NCBI GenBank assembly: GCA_035048815.1 | Contig: JAUCBN010000062.1 | Span: 6,396,001 to 6,460,000, forward strand | Reading direction: 5' to 3' | DNA: 64,000 nt | DNA from: Abelmoschus esculentus | Lineage: Eukaryota > Streptophyta > Magnoliopsida > Malvales > Malvaceae | Part shown: in pieces, positions 11,825 through 23,800 of the stretch | How positions within the stretch are numbered: position 1 is the first letter of the stretch | How the letters are laid out: each line of letters opens with the position of its first letter | Notes under the pieces: model-generated | What the model saw: the letters and a program-made list of their open reading frames with translations, nothing else | Told to the model about the DNA's origin: nothing | Databases searched by the model: none | Translations under genes and position numbers: made by a program

Positions 11825-14800
11825 CTGCAGAAGGTATTATCATATGGAAATGTCACAGATTATCATTTATCAAATTTACGTATATCTAGAGAATAGGAAG
11901 CTCAGAAGGTCAGATGAAATGAGAGATCAGATGTTTATATACCATGTTCAATAACGTAATCTAGGAAGAAACTGATACCAACAATGATTAGCCTAAGAAT
12001 GTAAGAATGCAAGTAATGCAGTGAACACAAAAAGAAATAAGAGCTGTCTTTTTTTTTCTGCAAATAGTGAAAAATCATTTTAGACAAATACACACTTAAA
12101 CCGAAAAAGACCAGAAGAATCTGTAGCTCTGTCCAAAGAAGCTAAAGTGTACTAGTTTTGAAAAAGCTTAACATTATTATCAGCTAATGAAGAAGGTACT
12201 TATTCTAAAATAAATTAACCTGTATTCAAGCACTTCACCTAGAATTAAAGGCAATTGAAGGAAGAGAATTACAGATAAGATCAAAATAAAAGATGCAACA
12301 AGATTATTAGAAGAAAAAAAGAGACTCGGCCAACACAAATAGAACGCTCATATATACAAGTACAAATGATACAAGATTTTTTTGACCACAGTTTCCCCAA
12401 CTTTACCTTTCCTTCCCCAACAATCAAGTTAGCCGGGTTCCTGTCCTTCAGGACCTCCTGCTCATGCTCACCTCTATACCTAAAAAAAGATTTTCTTTTA
12501 TGACAAGTGTAAGTATTTCCTTCAGTTATCATTTCATAACCATGATGCTCCAACATCGAATCATTAAGAAGCATCTCATCCCTGAGTGATCCATGCCTAG
12601 CATGAATTAAATCATGCTTAGAAGATTTTTCACAAGAAAAAGGCACCCTTTGAGCAAACAATCTATCATTTACAAGTAATTTATCCTCTCTCCAGCGTAC
12701 TACCCTAGATCGCTTACTATGACCTCTCCCCCATGACTGAACTTGATTATCGTTTTGTAAATTGTATTCGGTATAATTATAGGAATTGAACCAAGCACCG
12801 TCTAGGTCTTCCTCATGATATACTAATCTGTGATGCCTATGGCATCTATCAATTGGATTGGAGTCGTATTCCTCATTTCTTGATAGTACAGTATTAAACC
12901 ACCTTCGTCCATTATGTGCAGACAGTTCTCTGTCAGTTGCCAAGGCCAGAGATCTACTCTGTGTGTGTCTGTGATACTCATCTTCACTTTCAGTAGGCCC
13001 TGATCTATCCAAATGGAAATAGGCACAGTCAGCATATCTACCTTTTCTGGCAGAAACTTTCACTTCCCTCCTAATTGGTGGTCTGCGCCTCTCATATGGT
13101 TCAACCATACCCCATTTAGAATGTGCGAATGAAATAGATGTACCATACTTGTCTCTTAACCACTCATCTTCATGCTTACAATCTAATGGAAAATCACAAT
13201 GATCAGTCTTCTTTCGAAATTGGTGTCTGCTATTTCCCCTTCTCCATTGAAAATCCCTTTCTGACGAAGCAGGGGAATTACTTGAGATTAAATTCCCAGA
13301 TTCTTCACAAGCACAAGGAACCATACTCTTCCAAGCAGGACGCCTTCGTCCACGATACAAAAACCCATCCATCTCATCTTCTTTAAGTATGTAGGCTTGT
13401 CTTTCATGATAAAACTCCTCGTTCCAGTTTTTTATAGCAAACCGATCCGAATCCTCTCTAAAGTACAGATAAGCTTTTCTGTCAAAAGCAGAAAGATGGC
13501 TGTCAGTAAACCTTTTACTGCGGTCAACATAAGGTTCTTTATCCCTGTAGTACGAGGAACTTCTTTTATCATGATAAACAAGATGTTCTGATCTTTCTTT
13601 TCGTTTGCCATGGTAAACAGATGAGTAATCTTTATAACAGAGTTCTCTTGCATTTGATAAATGAGAAGCTTCATAACAGTTTTCAGGGTATATCTTCTGG
13701 TTGATAGTACCATAAGGCCTACCACGACGATGCTTCCATTTTTCTTCTGCGGGCTTTCCATGTCTTCGACATCTTTTCCCATCTCCCTCTGCATCTGATA
13801 ATCGGTAAGTGTCATACTCATCATCACTTTCAACCAATATCCTCTCTTTCACATAATGCTGTTGTTTCCAACTCTCCTTTTGCTTGTCTCTCAAGGGAAT
13901 TGTGTGCACTGAAATTTTTTCTCTGTCATCTGATTTTGTTTTGTGGCTATTACTTCTGGAGCTCTTATTATCAACTGACTTCCGTAATCCAGTTCCAGAA
14001 TCTAGTGTTTCCCTTCTTAACGGACTTTGGGTTTCGACAGAAGCAGCACGGACACTATCTTCAGATCTTTCTTCAGAATTGTCTTCAGAAAAGGAAAATG
14101 AGGGGCTAAAATGACTTCGATTGTCAAGTGATGGTTCAGTTTCAGGAATGTAGGCATCTGGTTGGTGGGTATTTCTGAAAGCCACTTCATTTCCCTTATT
14201 TTTGGTTTCCATTGCCTCAGCTGTTACTTCTGAAATGCCAACTTCCATATTTGGAAGGCATTTTCCATTCATATCAGAGATGTTTACCTTGCTGTGATCA
14301 CCAGTATCTGGTGAAGTTTGATTAGATGCTGGCAGCGACCTGATCAGATTAAAACAGGAATTTTAGGCTGTTGGTGATTTAAATAATAAAAAGAGAAAAG
14401 CTTACTAAAAAAATGTAGGTTAATACGTGTAATTATGGTATGGGAAGATATTATTCTAGGTTAAGTATGGGAATATACTATTTATCTTTTACTTATGGAA
14501 AGTCAACTTTAGTAGAATATCTTTAAAAACCATATCTAGGATTGTATCTTTAGTTATCTAGAATACTAAGTTAGTCTTTGTATATAAATATGTACTCTTC
14601 CTATGAATAAAATCAAGAGAGAATTTCTTACAATTCTAAATGGTATTAGTTTTATCCTTTCTCTTTTTTTCTCTTCCAATTTACTTTGTTTCTTCTCGAT
14701 GGCAAACGAAACCTCAGAAGTTAACTCTTCCACCACCACTCGTCCTTCTGATTTCACTTTATCCGATACCTCTCTTTCCCCAATCAAATCCTACAAACTC

Positions 14801-17800
14801 AATGGCAATAACTACCTTTCTTGGTTTCAATCAGATAGGCTATATATCATTGGGAGAAAAAAAATCTTCCTACCTCTCTTACTTAGAGCCTATTCCTGAT
14901 ACGTCTGACCCTGCTTATTCTATGATTATGTCCTGGTTGATTAATTCCATTGTACTTAAGATTGGAGAAAATTTTATGCTCTACAAGACTGCAGCCGAGA
15001 ACTGGAGTGCAGCCCGCGACACATACTTAAGTGTTAATAACACATGTGAATTATTTGGTGTTGAGAATCAGATCAAGGATCTTTGACAAGGAGAGATGAT
15101 TGTTACTCAGTATTTTGGAGCTCTTACTAAGTGCTGGTAGTAACTCGATTTATATGAAGCAAACGAATGGAGATGCAATGTTGATATCAGTTTTTACAAC
15201 AAACTTAAAAATCAGAGGAGGCTCCTTCAGTTTTTGTCTGGATTGAATGGAGAATATGATAGTATTAGCCTACCAGGGGAAGAATCTTGGTTACAAAGCC
15301 TGAGAGGCTTTTTCAGACGTTAGGAGGGAAGAGAGCAAGAGATCATTGATGGTGCCACAAGGGGTTCAAGCAGATTCTTCTGCCTTTCTTACACATTCCA
15401 CCTTTGACGGTGTACAGAAAAAGGGAAGACCATGGTGTACACATTGCAAAAAGGTTGGTCATGTGTTGGAAAAATGTTGGAAACTACATGGAAAATCGAC
15501 AGATTGGAAACCTTCTACCTCCAGATTTCCGAAGACAGCCAATCTTGTTTCTACTGAGAATTCGATCAGCAACTTCAGCCAACAACAAATTGATGAACCC
15601 CAAGGAACCCCAAGGTTTTTCAGTCTTTCTACAACCATAATCCTCTTGCTTCATTAAAATTGTTGATGGTACCCTATCTAAAGTATTAGGACGAGGTTCA
15701 GTTCGAATCAGTGACAACATGGTTCTTTCGATTGTTCTCTATGTTCCTAGTCTGACCTACAATTTATTATCTGTCAGTGCATTGATTAAAGATGTTAACA
15801 GTGATGTTCATTTTAGAGTTGTTGGTTGTATTTTTAGGAACAGGGCTCGAGAGTGGTGCCTGACAGTTCTAAGTTGAGTAATGGACTCTACATCTTTGAT
15901 GCTTTACCCTTTTTTGATTCCTCTTGCTCCAGTGGACTCATTCCTCTGTCATATCTTCTAGTTTAATTTCCAATGATGTGTTATTGATGTGGCATTTCAG
16001 ATTAGGGCGTCCCAATTTCCATTATCTAAAAAAATTGTTTCTCAAGTTATTTATCAATAAAAATCCTTCTTCTTTTACTTGTGATGTGTGTCAGATGGCT
16101 AAATATACTCGTCATACTTATGTTCCTTCCCCGTTCAAACCTACTTCCCCGTTTTCAATAATACATACTGACATTTGGGGCCCTTCTAAAGTCAAGACCT
16201 ATTCTGAATATAGATGGTTTGTGTCCTTTATAGATGATTTCTCTAGGATTACTTGGACATTCTTAATGAAAGACAAATCATATGCTACCTACATCTTTCA
16301 GAATTTTTATACCATGGTCCAGAATCAGTTTGCTACCCTAATTAAAGTTGTGAGGAGTGATAACAGGAGTGACTATCTTAGCTAATCTTTTGGGAACTTT
16401 TTTCGAGAAAAGGGCATCTTTCATCTTACTTCTTATGTCAACACACCTCAGCAAAATGGTGTGGCTGAAAGGAAGAATAGACATCTTGACGTCAATCGAT
16501 CTCTCTTATTTGCTGCTAATGCTCCTAAGTATCTTTGGGGAGATGCATTTCTTACAGCAACCTACCTATCAATAGGATGTCCAGCAAAACTCTAGAGTTT
16601 AAGGTTCCTTCCACAATCCTTCAACAACATTTTCCTCACTTTAAACTTTTCTTCTCTGTCCTTCCTCTTCGAGTTTTTGGTTGCATAACCTTTCTTCATG
16701 TGAACAACCAACATAGAGGTAAACTTGATCCTCGATCCTTGAAATGTGTTTTTGTAGGGTACTCATCAACACAAAAAGGTTATAAACGTTACTCTCCCAC
16801 TACTAAGAAAACCTATGTCTCTTTTGATGTTAGCTTTTTCAAACACCAACCTTATTTTGAAAGGACTACTATTTAGGGGGAGAATTACAAGGAATTTCAA
16901 TCCTTGAGTGACCAACAATCTTTTCCTATCTTTCCTATCCTTGATGGTGAAACCATTGATAGTCCAAACCTTCACAACAACCTAGTCCCTCAAATTAAAT
17001 TGTTGTTTCTAATAATCTAGTCTCTAATCCGGTAGATATACCTTCTCCACAACAACCTAGTCCTTCGAAAAGCTTCACCCCTCAAACAACACCTCTTCCA
17101 ACTCTTAAAGCTATATCAAATTTATCCCCAAATCTTTTGACTCCTCAGACTGTCGACAAATAACTCAGTGTTTATACCATAAAGAAAATAACATTTCCTG
17201 AGGCTGTTATTCAATCTAATACTTGTCAAGAGTTAGTTTTGAGTCTTGCTACTGTCGAAACAAGAGGTAATGATATTTCTCAAGACTCTTCTAATACTGC
17301 TTTAGATGATTTTCCTATTGCAATTAGAAAGGGAGTAAGGAAATGCATTGCTCATCCTATTAACAGATTTGTGGCCTATGAAAAATTATTATCTGCTTTT
17401 AAAGCCTTTACAACTAGTCTTGACAGTATACAAATTCCTAAGACAGCGGAAGAAGCTCTTGAGAGTCCTGAATGGAGGAAGACAGTGAAAGAGGAGATCA
17501 AAGCAATGCAGAAGAACAATACTTGGAGCATAACTAATCTACTAAAAGGGAAGAAAGTTGTTGGGTGCAAATGGGTTTTTACAGTTAAGTATCACTCAGA
17601 TAGGAGAGTTGACAGATACAAGGCAAGACTTGGAGCTAAAAGATTTACTCAATTGTATGAAGTTGACTACCAAGAAATTTTTGCACCGGTGACCAAGTTA
17701 AATACCATCAGAGTATTGCTTTCAATTGCTGTTAATAAAGACTGGAAATTGCACCAATTGGACATTAAGAATACATTTCTAAATGGAAACCTTGAGGAGA

Positions 17801-20800
17801 AAGTATACATGTAGATTCCACCAAGTTTGAAGGAAAGATCAGCAAAGAGGACAATGTTCAAGTTAAATAAATCCTTATATGGATTGAAACAATCCCCCAG
17901 AGCTTGGTTTGATCGATTTACTAAGGCTATGGTTCAGAATGGATTCCAACAAAGTCAAGCAAACCATACCTTGTTCAAAAAGGTAGTACCAGATGGTAGG
18001 ATAACCCTTCTAATAGTTCTATTAGTTGTCGAGATTTATTAATAAAAGAATTAATAATTAGTTTATTAAGAGTTTATTTTTATAAAAGAGTCTTAGTTAT
18101 AGTTAAAGTCTTATACTTAAGAGTCTAAAGTTTAGGATATCTAGGACTCCTAATTCAATTAGAAGTCTCTTTCTTAGGTTATAAAAGAGTCTGTAAACTT
18201 GTTCTTTAACCAATGGAATAAACGAATCAAGTTTACTCAAAAACCTATTGTTTATCTACTTATCAACATGGTATCTGTCTTAATCGATCCTATCGATAAG
18301 ATTTCTTCCATGGTTTTTTCTCCTCAATCCACGTCGAGTGAAATAGCATCCTCCTCAACCTCCACTGCCACCATGGCAGATTTTTCAGAAGTAACAGGAA
18401 CCATTGTTACTTATCACGGACTTGTCGGCCATAATTATCTTCAATGGTCGTAATCTGTTAAAATCTTCCTCATTGGTCGAGGAACCCTAGGATATATTAC
18501 AGGAAAAATCAGAAGACCCCCTGTCAATGATTAAGGTTATGAAAAGTGGGCTCAAGAGAATGGGAGAGTCATGTCTTGGTTGCTTAACACAATTTCACCA
18601 GAGGTTAGCTCTCAATTTCTGCTGTATGAAACAAGTGAAGTTTGGATTGCTGTTCGAGAAACATACTCCAATACAAACAATAATTCTGAATTATTTGGGA
18701 TTGAAAGTAAGGCCTTTAATCTCAAGCAAGAAGGACTTACCTTTACACAATTTTATACTACCCTAATAACCCTATGGCAGCAACTTGATCTATTTGAGGC
18801 ACACGAATGGGAAACGGCTTCTGATGCTGCCTTATACAAAAAAATAACTATGCAAAAAAGGGTTTTTTAGTTTTTGAATGGGTTAAATAAAGAATGGGAT
18901 CCTGTCAAGTCTAGAATCCTCAGTAGCAGCCCTTTACCATCTCTGAGGGAAGCTTTTTCTGAAGTTCGAAGGGAAGAAAGCAGGAGACCATATATGTTTT
19001 CTGATGCTCCTGCCCCTGATATTTCTGCTCTAGTTACCCAGGCCCCCTCTAATCAAAAAAGAGGGGTAGAATCGTATGTGACTATTACAAAAAACCAGGA
19101 TACTTAAAAGAAAAATGTTGGAAGTTACATGGTAAACCATCCGATGGGAAAAGTTCAGTACAAAAACCATCAAAGGAAGTCTCCTCTGCCGTTGTCACGA
19201 CAAAACAACAAGGTGGTTTCACAACACAATAGATGCTAGAATTACAACAATTTTCAATAAGTTTAACAGTAGTAGTGAAGGAAATCTAGCCCTAGCAGAC
19301 AATGAAGGTATCCATCAACAATTCTCCTCTACTACTCTTCTCTCCACTACACATACGTCAAATTGGATAATTGATTCAGGTGTTTCTGATTATATGACTG
19401 ATAACAAAGAAATACTCATTCATTTCACTCCTTCATGCTCAAAAAGTTCTATTGAAATAGCTGATGGTTCCTTATCTCCAATTAAAGACATTGGTACTGT
19501 ATTTGTTAACAGTGATCTAGTCCTTAAAAATGTTCTTTTTGTGCCTAGTTTGGATTGTAACCTACTGTCTGTGAACAAGCTCTCCAAAGATCAGAATTGT
19601 TCTTTCTGCTTTACTGACAAAGAATGTTTTTTACAGGCACCGAATTCGAAGAAGAGGATTGACAGTGCTAGGCTACAAGGTGGTCTCTACATTTTAACCA
19701 GCAACAATAACCCTGTCCAAATTTCTTCTCCTTCTTGTTTCAATTCTTTAGGACAAATTGATAATGTTATGTTATGGCATTTTAGGTTAGGTCATCCAAA
19801 TTTCAATTATCTTGCAAAGATGTTTCCACATTTATTTCTTAATAAAAAACCATCTTCCTTTAAATGTCATATTTGTCCTCTTGCTAAACAAACAAAAGCT
19901 AGCTATTCACCATCATCTCATAAACCCTCACATCCTTTCTCTTTGATTCACAGTGATGTTTGGGGCCCTTCTAAGGTAAAGAATATTAATGGGAGTAGAT
20001 GGTTTGTCACATTTATTGATGACCACAGCGAACTACTTGGGTCTATTTATTGAAAGAAAAATCAAAGGTACCTTTTGTCTTTCAAAGGTTTTACAATATG
20101 GTTGAAACACAATTTAACAGTAAAATTCAGATTTTTAAATCTGACAACGGGGTGAATTTTTCACATAATCCTTAGGAAATTTTTTTTCTAGAAAAGGGGA
20201 TAGTCCAAATAAGTTCATGTGTTGACACTTCACAACAAAAAGAAGTTGCAGAAAGGAAAAATAGACACCTATTAGAAGTAACCAGAGCCCTAATGTTCAC
20301 TAGTCATGTACCAAAGTACTTGTGGGGTGAAGCCCTATTAACAGCTACGTACCTAATAAATCGGATACCTAGCAAAGTCCTCAACTTTCGAACACCCAGG
20401 GATGTATTCCTAGATAATTTTCCCAATTTTAAACCAATATCTTCCACTCTAACTTTGAGAGTGTTTGGATGCACTGTTTTTGTGCAAAATTTAGATCCCT
20501 CTTAAGTCTAGATTAGATCCAAAGGCTATCAAATGTGTTCTAATAGGGTATTCTTCACTAAAGAAGAGCTACAAATGTTACCATCCACCCACTCGGAAAG
20601 TTCTTATTTCATTAGACTTTACTTTTTTTGAACATGATCCCTATTTTTCCAAGGCTACAACTCAGGGGGAGAATTATATTGATCCTCAGCCTACTCATAC
20701 TCAAATTAGTCCATTGATTCCCTCAACAACCTCTTTATAAGCCAACCAATATTTACCACCAAATCCTATTGAAAGTTCATATCCTTCACCTACCTCTACT

Positions 20801-23800
20801 ACTCATGTCAACTCACCTACCTATACTACTCCTGTCAATTCACCAAACAAACCCATATCACCATTACAATCTCCTCCAAAGCCTCTTCAAGTCTATACCA
20901 GAAAAAGAAACAAAATTCCTGAGACCACTTTGCAAACTGGTATTTGTCAAGAATTGAACTTAAATCCTACTGTCTGTGAAGAAAGTGAAGGTAACGACAC
21001 AACTAATATTCCTTCTCATCTACTTAAATTTGAATGTGTACCCATCGCCAAGAGAAAAGGAGTTAGACAATGTACTAAATACCCTATTCAAAGGTATGTC
21101 GGTTATGGGAAGTTGATCTCATCTTTTAAAGCATTTACATCATGTTTGGATGAAGAATAAGTTCCTAAGACTATTGAAGAGGCTCTACAATGCCCTAAAT
21201 GGAGAAAGGCAGTTGAAGAAGAAGTAAAGGCACTAAATAAAAACAATACATGGACTATTACAGACCTACCTCAAAGTAAAAAACAGGTTGGTTGCAAATT
21301 GTTTTTTACAATCAAATTTAATTTTGATGGTAGTGTATTCAGATACAAAGCAAGGTTAGTTGCTAAGGGATTTACTCAGACTTATGGAGTCGACTATAGA
21401 GAAACTTTTGCTCCAGTAGCTAAACTTAATTCTGACAGAGTTTTATTAAGCTTAGCCGTAAATTGTGACTGAATTTACATCAACTTGATATCAAAAATGC
21501 CTTTCTAAATGGAAATTTGGAAGAAGAAGTTTATATGCAGATTCCACCTGGACTAGAAGATGATGAAAATAACCAGAAGGTGTGTAAGCTTAACAAATTC
21601 CTCTATGGCTTGAAGCAGTCACCAAGAGCTTGGTTTGAAAGATTCACCAGAGTTATCTTGAGAATGGGTTACAAGCAGGTTTTATCAGATCATACACTAT
21701 TCTCTAGAGTATCTCCAGACAATAAAAGAGTTATCTTGATTGTATATGTGGATGATATAATCCTAACCGGAGATGATGAGAGGGAGATCCACCAACTACA
21801 GAACATGCTCAATAGAGAATTTGAAATTAAAGACCTAGGTAAACTCAAATATTTCCTAGGCATGGGAGTGGCTAGATCAAACAAGGGACTAGTTATTAAT
21901 CAAAGAAGGTATGTTCTGGATTTACTTGAAGAAACTGGGTTAATGGGTTGTAAACCAGTAGATACCCCTATGGATGTTGGTCTGAAGTTCAACAAAGCAG
22001 ACTTAGGCCCTAAGACAGACAAAGGGCTATACCAAAGACTAGTAGGAAAGTTAATTTACTTATCCTTAACTCGACCAGATATATCTTTTCCTATTAATAT
22101 TGTGAGCCAATACATGACCGATCCCAGACAGGAACACATGAAAGCTACAAAAAGAATATTAAGGTATTTAAAAGGTACACCCAGACATGGCTTAATCTTT
22201 GAGAAGAACCATGACAGAAGTGTAAAAGTGTTTTCAAACTCAAGTTGGGCTAGTGAACTTACAGATAGAAAATCTACAAGTGGTTATTGTTCTTTTGTTT
22301 GGGGTAACCTAGTGACTTGGAAAAGTAAGAAGCAAATAGTAGTCTCAAGAAGCAATGCTGGAGCCGAATATAGAGCATTGGCTCTAGGAATATGTGAAGG
22401 AATTTGGTTACAAAAGCTACTTAAAGAACTTGGAATGTGTCAAGACAAAAAGTTTGAAATCTTTTGTGACAATCAATCAACAATTCAAATTGCCAAGAAT
22501 CTTATCCAACATGATCGAACAAAACATATTGAGATAGACAGACACTTCATAGCAGAGAAACTCACGAGTGGAATCACATCTCTATCCTATATCCCAACCG
22601 ATGAACAAGTGGCAGATATATTAACAAAGGCTTTACCCAAAGCCTCTTTCGACAAGTTTATGTCCAAACTGGGATTATACAATATATATTCACCAGTTTA
22701 AGGGGGAGTGTTAGTTGTCGAGATTTATTAGTAAAAGAATTAATAGTTAGTTTATTGATAGTTAGTTTATTAAGAGTTTATTTTTATAAAAGGGTCTTAG
22801 TTATAGTTAAGTCTTATACTTAAGAGTCTAAAGTTTAGGATATCTAGGACTCCTGATTCAATTAGAAGTCCCTTTCTTAGGCTATAAAAGAGTGTAAACT
22901 TGTTCTTTAATCAATGGAATAAACGAATCAAGTTTACTCAAAAACCTATCGTTTATCTACTTATCAACAAGTTCATGTTGATGATATAATTGTTACTGGT
23001 GATTTTGTGGAAGAAATAGAGAGACTGAAGATTGCTCTAGCAAAGGAGTTCGAAACAAAGGACTTGGAAAGCCTTTGATACTTCTTGGGAATGGAGGTAG
23101 CAATGTCTAATGAAGGGTTAGTTACATTCTGGATTTACTGACAAAAACCAAGATGCTTGAGTGCAGGCCAGTTGAGACTCCAATGGAACCAGGATTCAAG
23201 TTCAGTAAAGATAGAATGAGAAATCCTGTGAACAAAGAATCCTATCAAAGGTTGATAGGAAAATTAATCTATTTATCACTTACTCGACCTGATCTTGCAT
23301 ATGCAGTGAGTATAATAAGTTAACATATGAGTGATCCACGAGAAGAACATATGGAGGCAGTAAACAAAATTCTAAGGTACCTGAAATTTACACCTGGATT
23401 TGGGCTCATTTTTAGAAAAAGTCAAGACAAAACAGTTAAAATCTACACAGACTCAAATTGGGCAGGTAAATTAACAGATATAAGATACATAAGTGGCTAT
23501 TGCACATTTGTATGGGGTAACTTAGTCACTTGGAGAAGCAAAAAAACGGGTTGTAATTTCTAGAAGTAGTGCAGAAGCAGAGTATAAAGCCATAGCTCTT
23601 GGTATATGTGAGGGAATATGAATTACAAAACTCATTACTGAACTAGAACTGACTGAAAATGCAAAATTTGAAGTTTACAGTGACAATCAATCAGCAATGA
23701 GAATAGCAAGGAATCCAATTCAACATGACAGAACTAAGCATTTTGAAATAAATAGACATTTTATCTATGAAAAGGTCAACAATGAGACTTGCAGTCTCAA

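Larger units (their letters stand above)
18020..22969 (+). mobile_element. Ty1/copia element B inserted in A's RT gene
   Basis: A 4,950-base copia with LTRs 18020-18268 and 22709-22969, primer site TGGTATCTG at 18269 and polypurine tract AGGGGGAG at 22701-22708. The 5-bp target-site duplication AGTTC is exact (18015-18019 and 22970-22974). The 5' LTR begins TATT where the 3' LTR begins TGTT, a single G-to-A change at the terminus. Gag and integrase are broken, but the last 394 codons of pol are open. Confidence 0.92.

Noticed and set aside
11355..14114. Several plus-strand frames opposite the FIP1-like exons
   Set aside because: Antisense shadows; the minus strand has matching exon phases and a recognised protein.
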